Source of the DNA: Clostridiales bacterium
GTDB lineage: Bacteria; Bacillota; Clostridia; Clostridiales; Caloramatoraceae
Direction of reading: 5' to 3'
DNA length: 40,654 bases
NCBI GenBank assembly: GCA_029240935.1
Contig: JARDZI010000039.1
Location: 1 to 40,654 of the forward strand
Part shown: in pieces, positions 8,437 to 20,309 of the stretch
Numbering within the stretch: position 1 is the first letter of the stretch
How the letters are laid out: each line of letters opens with the position of its first letter
Program-made: the position numbers and the translations under genes
The notes under the pieces: generated by a model
What the model was told of the DNA's origin: nothing
The model's input: the letters and a program-made list of their open reading frames with translations, nothing else
The model's database searches: none

Positions 8437-10851
8437 ATGGAGTATGGATATTTTGATGATATAAAGAAAGAGTATATAATTACAAACCCAAAAACTCCGG
8501 TAAAGTGGATTAATTATATTGGAAGTCTGAATTTTGGAGGCTTTGTTGATCATACCGGAGGATCATTAATATGCAAGGAAGATCCAGCATTAAATAGAAT
8601 TGTAAAGTATATTCCACAGCTTCCAGATTCTGATTTTAAGGGAGAGACTCTCTATATAAGAATAAAGGAAAACAACCACTACAAGATATTTTCCCCCTAT
8701 TTTGTTCCCACACTTGATAGTTATGACTTGTATGAATGCCATGTAGGGCTTGGATATACAAGGATAATTTCAGAGTTTTATGGTATAAGAACTGAAACTA
8801 CCATATTTGTACCAATAAGGGAAGGCCGAGTTATAAGAGATATAAGAATAACCAATTTAAATAAAGGAGAAATAGAACTGGATCTAGTTCCAGTTGTTGA
8901 ATATACCCACTTTGATGCACTTAAGCAATTTACAAATGCAGATTGGGTACCTCAAACTATGCAGTCGAAATGCTATGAGGATGATAATGGGTGTAAAATA
9001 CTAACTCAATTTGCATTCATGAATAGGGATAAAAAAATAAACTACATTACCTCAAACCACCCCATTTCCTCCTTTGAATCCCAGCGAAGAAAATTCCTTG
9101 GAGATATGGGATATGGTACCTTTAGGATGCCGCTTAGCCTTCAGAAGGATGAACTAAGCAGCTTTGAGGCTTTATGTGGTGATAACATCGGAGCTTTAAT
9201 GCACCATCTTGGCAAGCTTAAAAAGGGTGAAGCCAGAAGAATAATAACACAGCTTGGGCAATGCAGTGATATTGAAGCTGAGAAACCTTTTATTAATAGG
9301 TTTAGGGAAGAAAAAAATGTTGATGAAGCCTTTGATAGATTAGGCCAATTTTGGGAGGAGTATTTATCAAACCTCAGAGTAAAAACTCCATGCTCCTCAA
9401 TGAATAGGATGCTTAATATTCACAATCCCAGACAGTGCTATATAACTAAGAACTGGTCCCGCTATTTATCACTTTATCAGCTTGGCTTTGGAGGAAGAGG
9501 CATAGGTTTTAGGGATAGTGCACAGGATGTGATGGGTATATTGGGGCACATACCTGAGGAGGGCAGGGAACTTATTGAAATGCTCCTTAGTGTACAAAAG
9601 ATAGATGGTTCAGCAATGCACCAGTTGAATCCACTGACAATGGAGGCAAATGAGGGGGATTCAAGGGAGCTGGAGGATAGGCCTAAATACTATAGTGATG
9701 ATCACCTATGGATTATACTTGCTGTAACCTCATATATAAAGGAAACTGGAAATTTGAAATTCCTGAAACAGAAAATACCCTTCTATGAAAAGAATAAAAG
9801 TAATGATCCCTTTGAAGCTGGAACTGTCCTTGAGCATTTAAAAAGAGCAATTGAATTTACTAGTAATGATTTAGGAAAGCATGGGCTTCCCCTTTTAGGC
9901 TTTGCAGATTGGAACGATACAGTAAACCTTCCAAAAGGTGCAGAATCCATGTTTACAGCTAATTTATACGGTATGGCATTAAAGGAAATGCTTGAACTTC
10001 TTAAATGCATTGGAGAAGAAGAGACTGCTATTAAGTATAAGGAATACTACGAGGACATGAATAGTAGTGTTAATAAAAATGGATGGGATGGAGAATGGTA
10101 TATCAGATATTTTGATTATATTGGAAATCCAATTGGTTCCAGGAATAATGATAAGGGACAAATTTATGTTAATGCCCAATCATGGGCAGTAATATCTGGT
10201 TTTGCAGGGTTAGACAGGGCTGAAATAGCACTTAAGTCTGTGAATAAAATATTGAATACAAAGAAGGGAATCAAATTAAGCTCTCCAGGATATGACGGAT
10301 ACCTGCCTGAAAAGGGTGGTATAACCACATACCCTCCAGGTGCTAAGGAAAATGGAGGAATATTTCTTCACTCAAATCCCTGGGCCATAATAGCTGAAGC
10401 TATTATGGGTAATGGAAACCAGGCATTTGAATATTATAATCAGATAAACCCTGTATATAAAAATTCATTAATAGATGAGTATGAATGTGAACCCTATTGC
10501 TATTGTCAAAATATTTTAGGAAATGAGCATCCTAGGTTTGGAATGGCGAGAAACAGCTGGTTATCAGGAACTTCTTCATGGGCATATCAGGCAGCCATAA
10601 AATTCATTCTTGGAGTTCAACCAACATATTTGGGAATTAGAATAGATCCGTGTATACCAAGGGAATGGGAAGGCTTTCAGGTAGAAAAAAAGTTTAGAAA
10701 TGCAACATATGAAATAAGGGTCACAAATCCACAGGGCATAAACAAGGGAATAAAAAGTATAATTGTTGATGGTTATAGAATAAAGGGGAATGTGCTTCCG
10801 GTATTTGGTGATGAAATGACACATGTTGTTTTGGTTACTATGGGAAGATAA
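8437..10851 (+). CDS. GH94 glycoside phosphorylase (cellobionate/chitobiose-phosphorylase-like branch; substrate uncertain)
   Basis: [29 protein letters not shown]..., [71 protein letters not shown] contains the GH94 catalytic Asp. Confidence 0.85.
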   Translation: MEYGYFDDIKKEYIITNPKTPVKWINYIGSLNFGGFVDHTGGSLICKEDPALNRIVKYIPQLPDSDFKGETLYIRIKENNHYKIFSPYFVPTLDSYDLYECHVGLGYTRIISEFYGIRTETTIFVPIREGRVIRDIRITNLNKGEIELDLVPVVEYTHFDALKQFTNADWVPQTMQSKCYEDDNGCKILTQFAFMNRDKKINYITSNHPISSFESQRRKFLGDMGYGTFRMPLSLQKDELSSFEALCGDNIGALMHHLGKLKKGEARRIITQLGQCSDIEAEKPFINRFREEKNVDEAFDRLGQFWEEYLSNLRVKTPCSSMNRMLNIHNPRQCYITKNWSRYLSLYQLGFGGRGIGFRDSAQDVMGILGHIPEEGRELIEMLLSVQKIDGSAMHQLNPLTMEANEGDSRELEDRPKYYSDDHLWIILAVTSYIKETGNLKFLKQKIPFYEKNKSNDPFEAGTVLEHLKRAIEFTSNDLGKHGLPLLGFADWNDTVNLPKGAESMFTANLYGMALKEMLELLKCIGEEETAIKYKEYYEDMNSSVNKNGWDGEWYIRYFDYIGNPIGSRNNDKGQIYVNAQSWAVISGFAGLDRAEIALKSVNKILNTKKGIKLSSPGYDGYLPEKGGITTYPPGAKENGGIFLHSNPWAIIAEAIMGNGNQAFEYYNQINPVYKNSLIDEYECEPYCYCQNILGNEHPRFGMARNSWLSGTSSWAYQAAIKFILGVQPTYLGIRIDPCIPREWEGFQVEKKFRNATYEIRVTNPQGINKGIKSIIVDGYRIKGNVLPVFGDEMTHVVLVTMGR

Positions 10852-10874
10852 ACCATGTGAAAGGAGAACAAGCT

Positions 10875-13292
10875 ATGAGATATGGCTATTTTGATGATAT
10901 AAACAGAGAGTATGTAATAAACACCCCTAAAACTCCCTATCCTTGGATAAACTATCTGGGCAGTAATGAGTTCTTTGGCCTTATATCAAACACAGCAGGT
11001 GGTTACTGCTTTTATAAGGATGCGAGATTTAGAAGAATAACAAGATATAGATATAATAATATACCAATTGACAATGGTGGAAGGTATTTTTATATAAGAG
11101 ATGGAGAGGAATATTATTCGCCAACCTGGATGCCGGTTAAGAAGGAGCTTGATGACTATGAATGCAGACATGGAATGGGATATACAAAAATAAAGGGAAT
11201 AAAGAATGATGTTGAAACTGAAATTCTATACATGGTTCCCATGGAAGACAATGCAGAAATCCATAGAGTAAAAATTAAAAATAAAGGGATCAAGGAGAAG
11301 AAACTGACTTTATTTTCATTTTTAGAATTCTGCCTGTGGAATGCATATGATGATATGACAAACTACCAGAGAACCTACAGCATAGGAGCTGTAGAGGTAG
11401 AAGGAAGTACTATATATAATAAGACAGATTACAGGGAAAGAAGGAATCACTTTGCTTTTTACAGCGTGAATTGTGAAGTAGATGGATTTGACACTGACAG
11501 GGATTCCTTCTTAGGACAGTATAATGGATTACATGAACCTGAGGCTGTTATAGAAGGAAAATCAAGAAATTCCATAGCAAGTGGTTGGAATCCAATAGCA
11601 TCCCATTCAATAGAGGTTAAGCTTGCTCCAGGGGAAGAAAGGTCATTTATATTTTTGCTTGGATATATAGAAAACTCTAGGTCTGACAAGTGGAGCTCCA
11701 AGGGAATTATTAATAAGAAAAGGGCTATTCAATTAATAGAAAAGTACAAGGATGATACAGCAGTTGACAACTCACTTAGGGAGCTTGGCACATACTGGGA
11801 TGGATTATTATCCAAGTTCAGTATAGAAACTCATGATGAAAAGCTGAATAGAATGGTTAATATATGGAACCCATATCAATGTATGGTGACCTTTAATATG
11901 TCGAGAAGTGCTTCATACTTTGAAACAGGCATTGGCAGGGGAATGGGCTTCAGGGATTCCAATCAGGATCTTCTAGGCTTTGTTCACCAGGTACCCCAAA
12001 AGGCAAGGGAGAGAATACTTGATATTGCTGCAACCCAATTAGAGGATGGAAGTGCATATCATCAATATCAGCCACTTACTAAAAAGGGCAATAATGAAAT
12101 AGGATCAGGCTTTAACGATGACCCGTTGTGGTTGATACTTGGGACAATTGCTTATATAAAGGAAACAGGAGATATGGGAATACTTGATGAAAGTGTGCCA
12201 TATGACTGCAATAAAAATAATAGGGGTACCCTACTAGAACATCTTGAGAAATCCTTTAATTATACATTGAATAATTTTGGACCACATGGACTTCCTCTGA
12301 TTGGCAGAGCAGACTGGAATGACTGCCTGAACCTTAATTGTTTTTCAGAGGATCCAAATGAATCCTTCCAGACCTGTGAAAATAAAAAGGGAAGGACAGC
12401 AGAGTCCATATTTATTGCAGGATTATTTGTCTATGCAGGCAAGGAGTTTTCAAAGCTTTATTCAAAGCTTAACATGGATAGCAAGAGTGATAAGGTAATG
12501 GATGAGGTTAGTTTGATGACTTCTAAGGTTGAGAAGTTTGGATATGATGGAGAATGGTTCCTTAGGGCATATGATTTTTATGGTGACAAGGTAGGAAGCA
12601 GTGAAAACCAGGAGGGGAAAATATTCATTGAACCACAGGGCTTCTGTGTTATGGCAGGTATAGGTGAGAAGAACGGAATGGCCCTAAAGGCTCTTGATTC
12701 AGTAGATAAGTACCTTAATACCAAACATGGTATTGTTCTTCAGAACCCATCCTATAGTGAGTATAATCTAAATCTTGGAGAGATATCCTCCTATCCACCG
12801 GGGTACAAGGAAAATGCAGGTATATTCTGTCACAATAATCCTTGGATTATGATTGCAGAGACGGTAATGGGAAGAGGAGATAAGGCATTTGAGTATTATT
12901 CCAAAATAGCACCAAGCTATCTTGAGGACATGAGTGAAATTCACAGACTTGAACCCTATGTATATGCACAGATGATTGCAGGACGTGATGCAGTGAAGTT
13001 TGGAGAAGCAAAGAACTCATGGCTTACTGGAACAGCCGCCTGGAACTATGAGGCAATTACCAAATGGATATTGGGCATAAGGCCTGATTACGATGGCATT
13101 ATAATCGATCCATGTATCCCAAAGGATTGGGACAACATTAAAATAACAAGAAAATTTAGAGGCTCTGAATATATAATAACAATAAATAATCCTGAGCATG
13201 TATGTAAGGGATTAAAGAGTATTCTAGTGGATGGAATAGAGCAAAAGGATAATTTTGTGAGAACATCAAGTGGTAAGAAGAAAATGTATTGA
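10875..13292 (+). CDS. GH94 cellobiose phosphorylase-like enzyme
   Basis: [135 protein letters not shown]. Confidence 0.88.
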   Translation: MRYGYFDDINREYVINTPKTPYPWINYLGSNEFFGLISNTAGGYCFYKDARFRRITRYRYNNIPIDNGGRYFYIRDGEEYYSPTWMPVKKELDDYECRHGMGYTKIKGIKNDVETEILYMVPMEDNAEIHRVKIKNKGIKEKKLTLFSFLEFCLWNAYDDMTNYQRTYSIGAVEVEGSTIYNKTDYRERRNHFAFYSVNCEVDGFDTDRDSFLGQYNGLHEPEAVIEGKSRNSIASGWNPIASHSIEVKLAPGEERSFIFLLGYIENSRSDKWSSKGIINKKRAIQLIEKYKDDTAVDNSLRELGTYWDGLLSKFSIETHDEKLNRMVNIWNPYQCMVTFNMSRSASYFETGIGRGMGFRDSNQDLLGFVHQVPQKARERILDIAATQLEDGSAYHQYQPLTKKGNNEIGSGFNDDPLWLILGTIAYIKETGDMGILDESVPYDCNKNNRGTLLEHLEKSFNYTLNNFGPHGLPLIGRADWNDCLNLNCFSEDPNESFQTCENKKGRTAESIFIAGLFVYAGKEFSKLYSKLNMDSKSDKVMDEVSLMTSKVEKFGYDGEWFLRAYDFYGDKVGSSENQEGKIFIEPQGFCVMAGIGEKNGMALKALDSVDKYLNTKHGIVLQNPSYSEYNLNLGEISSYPPGYKENAGIFCHNNPWIMIAETVMGRGDKAFEYYSKIAPSYLEDMSEIHRLEPYVYAQMIAGRDAVKFGEAKNSWLTGTAAWNYEAITKWILGIRPDYDGIIIDPCIPKDWDNIKITRKFRGSEYIITINNPEHVCKGLKSILVDGIEQKDNFVRTSSGKKKMY

Positions 13293-14142
13293 AATGTCCA
13301 ATGGAGAAATTAAACTAGCAGTTACTCTGGATTTTGGACCAAGGATTATTAGGTTTGGATTTTGTGGCATGGAAAATGAGTTATTAGAGGACTCTCCAAC
13401 TACAGTTGATTCAGAACTGGGGATTTGGAAGCTTGTGGGAGGTCACAGATTCACTCACAGCCCTGAAAATGTGCCTAGAACTTATATACCTGATAACATG
13501 CCGGTAAAATATGAAATTCTGGAAAATGGGATCAGGGTATTACAGGCACGGGAGGAATGGACCCAGATAGATAAGGAAATGGAGATTATTATAAATTCTG
13601 AAAAAAACCAGGTCACTATTAATCACAAATTAATAAACAAAGGTCCCTGGCCAATTGAATTGTCTGTATGGAACATAACAGCAATGGCACTGGGTGGAAT
13701 TGAGATAATACCCCAATCATCCCTGGATACAGGAGTATTACCAAACAGAAACATTGTTTTATGGGAATATTCAAGTATGACAGATAAAAGGGTCCATTGG
13801 CTTGATAAATATATAGTAATTGAACAGAATCCAGATATGAAGGGACCCTTTAAGCTTGGAATAAATAATGTTGATGGATGGGCTGCTTATATTAATAATG
13901 GTAATATGTTTATAAAAAAATTTAAGCATTGCAGGGGCAGAAGCTATCCGGATTCAGGGGTTTCCTATGAAACCTATGTAAATGATAATGTTATAGAGAT
14001 GGAATCCTTATCACCTGTGATAAGGGTTGAATATGGCCATGAAGCTGTTCATGTAGAAACCTGGAGTATAGAAAAGGGTATAAAGCTTGAAAAAATTGAT
14101 GCTGAGAGTGTGGATAATCTTGTGAAAAAATATATTGTATAA
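13270..14142 (+). CDS. Galactose-mutarotase-like fold protein (DUF4380-type)
   Basis: [24 protein letters not shown]...[20 protein letters not shown]... resembles the DUF4380/aldose-epimerase-like superfamily. GTG start at 13270 overlaps the upstream GH94 gene; ATG at 13294 is an alternative. Confidence 0.65.
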   Translation: MVRRKCIEMSNGEIKLAVTLDFGPRIIRFGFCGMENELLEDSPTTVDSELGIWKLVGGHRFTHSPENVPRTYIPDNMPVKYEILENGIRVLQAREEWTQIDKEMEIIINSEKNQVTINHKLINKGPWPIELSVWNITAMALGGIEIIPQSSLDTGVLPNRNIVLWEYSSMTDKRVHWLDKYIVIEQNPDMKGPFKLGINNVDGWAAYINNGNMFIKKFKHCRGRSYPDSGVSYETYVNDNVIEMESLSPVIRVEYGHEAVHVETWSIEKGIKLEKIDAESVDNLVKKYIV

Positions 14143-14167
14143 ATATATTTTAATAAGGAGGATGAAA

Positions 14168-15280
14168 ATGGCAAAGCTATCATTTAAAAACCTATATAAA
14201 ACATATCCTGGAAATGTTACAGCAGTAAAGGACTTCAACCTGGAAATAGAGGATAAGGAATTTATTATACTAGTTGGACCTTCCGGCTGTGGTAAATCAA
14301 CAACACTAAGAATGATTGCAGGCCTTGAAGAAATATCCAAGGGTGAAATATCAATCGATGACAGGGTAGTAAACGATATACCTCCCAAGGATAGAGACAT
14401 AGCAATGGTTTTTCAGAATTATGCATTATATCCACATATGAGTGTGTATGATAACATGGCATTTGGCTTGAAACTAAGACATATTTCAAAGGCTGATATA
14501 GATGAGAAAGTTAAAACTGCTGCTGAAAGTCTTGATATTAGCCACCTTTTAAATAGAAGGCCTAAGGCATTGTCTGGAGGGCAGAGGCAGAGAGTTGCAT
14601 TAGGAAGAGCAATAGTTAGAGAACCAAAGGTATTTTTAATGGATGAACCACTGTCAAATCTTGATGCAAAGCTTAGGGTTCAAATGAGGACAGAAATTTT
14701 AAAGCTTCATCAAAAGCTTAATACAACATTTATATATGTAACCCATGACCAAACCGAGGCAATGACAATGGGTACAAGAATAGTTGTAATGAGGGATGGA
14801 GTAATACATCAAGTAGATACTCCCAAAAACCTATACAACAATCCAACTAATATGTTTGTTGCAGGTTTTATTGGAACTCCACAAATGAATTTTATGGAGG
14901 GGGATGTAAAACCGGATGGAGAGGGTCTTAAGCTAGTACTAAGGGATGGAACCAAGCTTGGACTATCAGAAAAACATCAAATTGCCCTAAAGAAAAACAA
15001 TTATATTGATAAAACAATCATAATGGGATTAAGACCTGAGCATTTTCATGATACCAGTATAGATTCATTAAAAAATAACTATAATGAAATAAAATCAAAG
15101 ATTGATATTACAGAGCTTCAGGGAGCAGAAATATATCTGCACCTGGAGATCGATGGTACTCCTGTTGTTGCCAGAGTAAGTTCACAATCAGATGTTAAAA
15201 TGGGTGATGAAGTTGTTTTACAATTTCACATTGATAGAATGCTGTTATTTGATAGGGAAACAGAACAGGTAATAGCTTAG
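14168..15280 (+). CDS. Sugar ABC transporter ATP-binding protein (UgpC/MsmX-like)
   Basis: Walker [11 protein letters not shown], signature [14 protein letters not shown], Walker [16 protein letters not shown]-terminal TOBE-like domain; AAGGAGG 6 nt before the ATG. Confidence 0.95.
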   Translation: MAKLSFKNLYKTYPGNVTAVKDFNLEIEDKEFIILVGPSGCGKSTTLRMIAGLEEISKGEISIDDRVVNDIPPKDRDIAMVFQNYALYPHMSVYDNMAFGLKLRHISKADIDEKVKTAAESLDISHLLNRRPKALSGGQRQRVALGRAIVREPKVFLMDEPLSNLDAKLRVQMRTEILKLHQKLNTTFIYVTHDQTEAMTMGTRIVVMRDGVIHQVDTPKNLYNNPTNMFVAGFIGTPQMNFMEGDVKPDGEGLKLVLRDGTKLGLSEKHQIALKKNNYIDKTIIMGLRPEHFHDTSIDSLKNNYNEIKSKIDITELQGAEIYLHLEIDGTPVVARVSSQSDVKMGDEVVLQFHIDRMLLFDRETEQVIA

Positions 15281-15348
15281 CTGAAAAGGTAACGTGAACT
15301 TCTGGAATCAAAATTGCTATATTCTTAAATTACCCCTTAATTAGATTT

Positions 15349-15368
15349 ATGCAGCTTTTTAGCTGCAT
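15349..15368 (+). terminator. Short stem-loop downstream of sugar operon
   Basis: ATGCAGCT-TTTT-AGCTGCAT, 8-bp perfect stem, T-rich 3' flank. Confidence 0.45.
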
Positions 15369-15502
15369 TCTTTATATAAACTACACTCACCATCCTTAAT
15401 GATAATAGTTTCTTCTGATTTAAACTTAATGTACCCTAAACCGAGCTAACATTGGGATATGTTGGCTCCACAATATCAAGTATATGGTTATAATTAATAG
15501 GG

Positions 15503-15557
15503 CATGTCAAGAAAACCAATCTACAATTTGGGTTGGTTTTCTTAAGCATGTTTTTTT
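15503..15557 (+). terminator. Rho-independent terminator
   Basis: AAGAAAACCAA (15509-15519) / TTGGTTTTCTT (15533-15543), outer CATG/CATG, followed by TTTTTTT. Confidence 0.7.
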
Positions 15558-15787
15558 GTTAATAAGGTATTTTTAGTAAGATTATGTAGAAATATAACAA
15601 AAATAATTTGAAAATAAGAAATTATTGGATAAATATGATATAATATGATTAATTATGATAAAAATGGCTTAGGTTTATTGCTACTAATATAATAATCAAT
15701 ACAATGAGTACATTATACTAATCATTTTGAAACCGAAGAAGAACTACATAAAATTATTACAAACAAATAATATCCGGAGGTATGATA

Positions 15788-18700
15788 ATGAGAAAAATTA
15801 GAAAATTGTTTAGTGTTGTTTTTACATTTGTATTTACAATGTTTACATTGCTAAACAGCATGCCTGCACAGGCAGCAGTAAAGAAAACAGTGATACCAGA
15901 AGTTCAGTTTGCCAGTGCTCCAGTAACTGAATATACAGCTGGGGACAGAATACAATTTAATATTAATTCACCTAATTATGGAGGAAAAGTAGAATACAGA
16001 GTTGTTTTATGGGATGATTCAAAGAAGTCATATAGTGACCTATGGAATGAAAAGAACGGTTATCCAAATCGATATTATACTAAATGGCAGCCAACAGGGA
16101 ATACAAGTTTCACACTTGGATGGCCAATCTTTGAACCAGGCAACTATAGGATAACAGTATATGCTAAAAGGGTTGGAGTAGCATCCAGCAAGGCTGCCTT
16201 AATTGGTATGAACTGCGACAGCTACAAACAATCAGTAGTATTTACAGTAAAACCAAAGGTAATGTTACTTGATAAGGAAGGTCAAACCTATGGCTCAATT
16301 GATGCAAATAAGCCTGAAACATACAAGGGAGATATTAAAATTACAGCAAAAAATGTAACATTAAATAATGCAAAGTTAGAAGGAAATATATATATATCTG
16401 GAAATAATGCTGTAATAAAGAATGTATCTGCAGCTGGTAATATTATAGTTGACCCGGGAAAGGATGGAAGTACAACCCTTGATAATGTAACAGTCAAAAA
16501 CATTGAAGTCCTATCCGGTGGTCAGAACAGTATTCATATAAAAAATGTACTGGCAGAATCCATGAATGTAAGCAGTTCAACACCAGTGAGAATTGAAGTA
16601 GACGGAGATACTGAAATAGTATCAACTTCAGCAACAGGATATGTAATATTTGATAGAAAAAATGGTACATATGGAACAATAACAATTACCCAGGGCAGAA
16701 ATGGGGAACCTATTATTGAATTCAGAGGAGATATTAAGGATAAGGTTCAAGTTGAGACAACTGCAACAATTAAAACTAGTGAAAATTCTAAGGTTTCTAA
16801 CCTTGTTATAACTACTGATAAAGTAAAGCTGGAAGGAAATTTTGAAAAAGTTGAAATAAATAGTGAAGCAAAGGTAGAGGTTGCAGCTAATACCAAGATA
16901 GAAAACATAGTTGCGAACACAGATGCAGTAATAAATTTGGACAAGACAGCAGCTGTTAATAATGTATACAAGGGAAGCAACACAGTAATCATTAACAGAG
17001 ATGGGCAGGTTGGACCAAGTACACCTTCTGTAACTGGTGAAAGTGGTGGTGGAAACAAAGGAAATAGTGACGATGGGAATGTACCTTCAGTAATAGCAGT
17101 AAGTGCTGTTGCTGTAACAGGTAACACTGTTGTCGGTCAGATGCTAACAGCAGCACCAACACCAGCAAATGCAACTGTAACATATCAATGGAAGAGAAGT
17201 GATGCCGCAGACGGCACATATACAAATATTACTGGAGCAACATCAAGCACATATACATTGACTGATAACGATGCAGGAAAGTTTATAAGAGCTGTGGCAA
17301 CAGGTACAGGCAGATATACAGGTACTCAAACCAGTGCAGCAACTGTAGCAATTGTAGGCATATCAGCAGCACCTATTAATTATGAAGCACCCAGCACCCT
17401 GGTTGAAGTATCAAATACTGTTACTCTATTAGGTACAACATTTGTAGATGCAGCAGCAGTAGAAAATGCAACCAACTGGACAATTGACACAGGAACAACA
17501 AATCTTCAAGTTGATAGATTCACAAGAACTGGCAATAATAGTGTAATAATTAATTATACATTGAAAATAGCAGGTCAAGGTACAGGCACAGGTACTATAA
17601 CTATTAAAGGAAAGGCAGGGGCAGTAGCAGCTAATAAGGATACTAATGTAGCAAATGTTACCATAGCTCAAAGCGATGTAAGCAAAGTAACAGCAGCAAA
17701 GGCAGCAATTGTCAAAGCTACTTACACTAACCTTGCAGTAGCAGATACAACTAACCCAGCTCAAAAATTGGCAGCAGTTCAGGCAATAGTTGATGGAGTG
17801 AAGGGTGAGACCACAGCAGTAGTAACTGCAGCTGGAGCAAATTACTCTGTAGCAATCAGCTTGAATGCAGCGAGTGATACGGCAAGCATAACAACAGCAA
17901 CATTTGTACAAAGCGATGCAGGCAAAGTAGCAGCTGTAAAGGCTGCAATTGCTGGAGCAGCTTATACAAACCTTGCAGTAGCAGATACAACTAACCCAGC
18001 TCATAAGCTGGCAGCAGTTCAGGCAATAGTTGATGGAGTGAAGGGGGAGACCACAGCAGTAGTAACTGCAGCTGGAGCAAACTTCTCTGTAGCAATCAGC
18101 TTGAATGGGGTAAACGATACAGTAAGTATAACAACAGCAACATTTGTAAGCAGTAATGCAGGACTTACAAGCGTGGCGGCATTAACAGATACTTCACCAG
18201 GAACACAATCCGGTGTAGATGCAGGAAATGCAATCCAATGGGAAATATCCACAGCATATGCAAAGGCTGCAGTAGGCCGTGCAGATATTATTGTAGTCGC
18301 AAATGCAACCTTTCATTTGTACTCTGATAATACATTTTCAACAGAAATCCTCAATACAGACACATTAGCACTTGCCTCAGATGGACAAACAGTAGCTTAT
18401 ATTAAAGTTACAGCTGAAGACAGTATAACAGTTAAATACTATGCAGTAACCATTAACAGAGTATTGCCGCTGCAAAGTGGTTTACCAGCATTTACAGCTG
18501 GAACACCGGCAACATTTGGGACACAAATGACTGTTGGGGCAGGGGATCTAGGGATACAAACAAACCTAACCTATACCTGGTATCGTTCCGAAAATGCAGC
18601 ATATGATGCAGGAACAGATACCCAAGTTGGAACAAACACAACAACATATAAACCAGTTGAAGCTGACCTAGGGAAATACCTGATAGTAGTGGCTACAACA

Positions 18701-20269
18701 CCTGATGCAACGGGAAATGGAATCATAGTAACAGCAGTTGTAGCAAAAGAGGTATACACTGGAGCAGAATCAACAGCACCAACTGCAAGTGGAAGTCCAA
18801 CTTCAAGCCAAATAATTTTAACAGATTTAGGTGCAACCTATGAATATGCCATAACTAGCATTGGTGGAGCATCCCAAAGCTCTCCTATCTGGCAGTCGTC
18901 GAATATTTTTACAGGACTAGAAGGAAGTACAGAATATAAATTTAAGTCTAGAATCAAAGAAACTGCAACAATGCTTCCAAGTAATCCAAGTACAGAATCT
19001 GTCGTTATTTATACCGAAGCGATACCTGGCGCACCTATAACCGGTTTAGATGTACCTAATAACGTACTGCAAATAGGCGAAACTAAATTCAGAACTGCTG
19101 CAACTACTCAAGACGGGGCGGGAGGCTGGAAATCGAGCAACCTTGGTGTAGCAACAATAGATGTTAGTACTGGTGTGGTCACTGCTTTAAGCCCAGGAAC
19201 AACTAGCATTGCTTATACGACTTCAACCAGCGGCAATGTAAACAGCACCGATATAACAGTTTATACAGCTGCATCCGTAGATGATCCAGTAATTAGTGAA
19301 GTAAGAGTAGAGGCGGGAACTGTAACCCCGACAGAGTATACAGCTGAAGACACGGGATTAGGGCAGACTATCACCTGGTCATCCAGTGATACAGGCAAAG
19401 CAACTATTAATAGTTCAACCGGAGTCATTACCCCGGTTGCCGAAGGTAACACCACAATCAGCTACAAAGTAACCGAAAGTGCTACTGGCAGGGTAGTAAC
19501 TAAAGGTCAGCTTGCCATTTCAGTACAACCTGCAAAGACAGTAGGTGTAGGTAACCTGAATGGTGGAGTGATCATGGCACAAACTCCTACATCGGGTAGA
19601 ACATATACAGTGACTACTGCCAATATTGCTGATGGGCAAGCGGCAACAGTTACCTGGTATGCAGGTACATCCAAGACTTCTAATAGTAACACAGCACCAG
19701 CTGGGATTACTATTGCTCCTGCTGGAACGGTATTAAATGATTCATTAGCACTAAATGTAACCGTAAATGAACTTGCCCCGACAGTCGCTGGATATTATTA
19801 CTTTACCATAACCATTGATGGAGTAGAATCAGCTGTCAAGACATTAACCATAGGCAATGCAGCAACCTTTACAGGGGTAACACTGGATTGCAGTTACAGT
19901 ACTTATGCCAATATATGTCTGACTATTAGTGGTCTAAATAAGATTGATGCTGGTTCAACCTTTGATATTACAAAGTTAACCTATGCCCAAATGGCAGGGG
20001 GACCAAGCTATACACTAACCGGAACATACACCAGAAGTTATAACCCTTCTGTTCCTAATCAGGGTGATTATTACTTTGACATTAGTACTAATAAGCTTAT
20101 AATAGCTTTAACGGATTATGATATTGATAATGGTAATGGTAGTACTGGGCTAGATTATATAGTTGATAGTTCAAATGCAAATACCTTAAGTGCTGCCGAA
20201 GGATGGAATGTTTCTAATACTATAGGGTCTAATGTAGTAAATAGTGTCCATGTAACGGTCCAATTTTAA
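15788..20269 (+). CDS. Large secreted modular surface protein/adhesin (signal peptide, beta-helix-like region, Ig-like/BIG2 domains, tandem repeat)
   Basis: Signal peptide MRKIRKLFSVVFTFVFTMFTLLNSMPAQA; N/V/I-rich repetitive region; Gly/Ser/Pro linker; Ig-like segments (VTYQWKRSDAADGTYTNITGATSSTYTLTDNDAGKFIRAVATGTG) and two BIG2-like segments. GGAGG 7 nt before the ATG at 15788. Confidence 0.85.
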   Translation: MRKIRKLFSVVFTFVFTMFTLLNSMPAQAAVKKTVIPEVQFASAPVTEYTAGDRIQFNINSPNYGGKVEYRVVLWDDSKKSYSDLWNEKNGYPNRYYTKWQPTGNTSFTLGWPIFEPGNYRITVYAKRVGVASSKAALIGMNCDSYKQSVVFTVKPKVMLLDKEGQTYGSIDANKPETYKGDIKITAKNVTLNNAKLEGNIYISGNNAVIKNVSAAGNIIVDPGKDGSTTLDNVTVKNIEVLSGGQNSIHIKNVLAESMNVSSSTPVRIEVDGDTEIVSTSATGYVIFDRKNGTYGTITITQGRNGEPIIEFRGDIKDKVQVETTATIKTSENSKVSNLVITTDKVKLEGNFEKVEINSEAKVEVAANTKIENIVANTDAVINLDKTAAVNNVYKGSNTVIINRDGQVGPSTPSVTGESGGGNKGNSDDGNVPSVIAVSAVAVTGNTVVGQMLTAAPTPANATVTYQWKRSDAADGTYTNITGATSSTYTLTDNDAGKFIRAVATGTGRYTGTQTSAATVAIVGISAAPINYEAPSTLVEVSNTVTLLGTTFVDAAAVENATNWTIDTGTTNLQVDRFTRTGNNSVIINYTLKIAGQGTGTGTITIKGKAGAVAANKDTNVANVTIAQSDVSKVTAAKAAIVKATYTNLAVADTTNPAQKLAAVQAIVDGVKGETTAVVTAAGANYSVAISLNAASDTASITTATFVQSDAGKVAAVKAAIAGAAYTNLAVADTTNPAHKLAAVQAIVDGVKGETTAVVTAAGANFSVAISLNGVNDTVSITTATFVSSNAGLTSVAALTDTSPGTQSGVDAGNAIQWEISTAYAKAAVGRADIIVVANATFHLYSDNTFSTEILNTDTLALASDGQTVAYIKVTAEDSITVKYYAVTINRVLPLQSGLPAFTAGTPATFGTQMTVGAGDLGIQTNLTYTWYRSENAAYDAGTDTQVGTNTTTYKPVEADLGKYLIVVATTPDATGNGIIVTAVVAKEVYTGAESTAPTASGSPTSSQIILTDLGATYEYAITSIGGASQSSPIWQSSNIFTGLEGSTEYKFKSRIKETATMLPSNPSTESVVIYTEAIPGAPITGLDVPNNVLQIGETKFRTAATTQDGAGGWKSSNLGVATIDVSTGVVTALSPGTTSIAYTTSTSGNVNSTDITVYTAASVDDPVISEVRVEAGTVTPTEYTAEDTGLGQTITWSSSDTGKATINSSTGVITPVAEGNTTISYKVTESATGRVVTKGQLAISVQPAKTVGVGNLNGGVIMAQTPTSGRTYTVTTANIADGQAATVTWYAGTSKTSNSNTAPAGITIAPAGTVLNDSLALNVTVNELAPTVAGYYYFTITIDGVESAVKTLTIGNAATFTGVTLDCSYSTYANICLTISGLNKIDAGSTFDITKLTYAQMAGGPSYTLTGTYTRSYNPSVPNQGDYYFDISTNKLIIALTDYDIDNGNGSTGLDYIVDSSNANTLSAAEGWNVSNTIGSNVVNSVHVTVQF
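17671..18150 (+). repeat. Two-copy in-frame direct repeat, 240-bp (80-aa) period
   Basis: Segments around 17731-17866 and 17971-18106 are almost identical at an offset of 240 (CCTTGCAGTAGCAGATACAACTAACCCAGCTCA... and GGCAGCAGTTCAGGCAATAGTTGATGGAGTGAAGGG...). Confidence 0.9.
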
Positions 20270-20275
20270 CAATAC

Positions 20276-20309
20276 AAGAGCCAACTACCTGAGGGTGGTT
20301 GGCTCTTTT
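20276..20309 (+). terminator. Rho-independent terminator of surface protein gene
   Basis: AAGAGCCAACTACC ... GGTGGTTGGCTCTTTT, 14-bp stem with one G-U. Confidence 0.8.

Noticed and set aside
16747-17225. Minus-strand ORFs (126 aa and 77 aa) within the adhesin gene
   Set aside because: Antisense shadows of a low-complexity coding sequence; no recognisable protein features.
17429-18004. 191-aa Cys-rich ORF on the minus strand (CICYCKVCISCSSNCSLYSCYF...)
   Set aside because: It is antisense to the adhesin repeat region. The Cys/Tyr/Ser richness is what GCA/GTA/ACA-rich codons give in reverse complement, and there is no RBS or independent domain.
17671-18150. Tandem direct repeats considered as a CRISPR-like array
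   Set aside because: Only two 240-bp in-frame coding units with no spacers; they are protein repeats.
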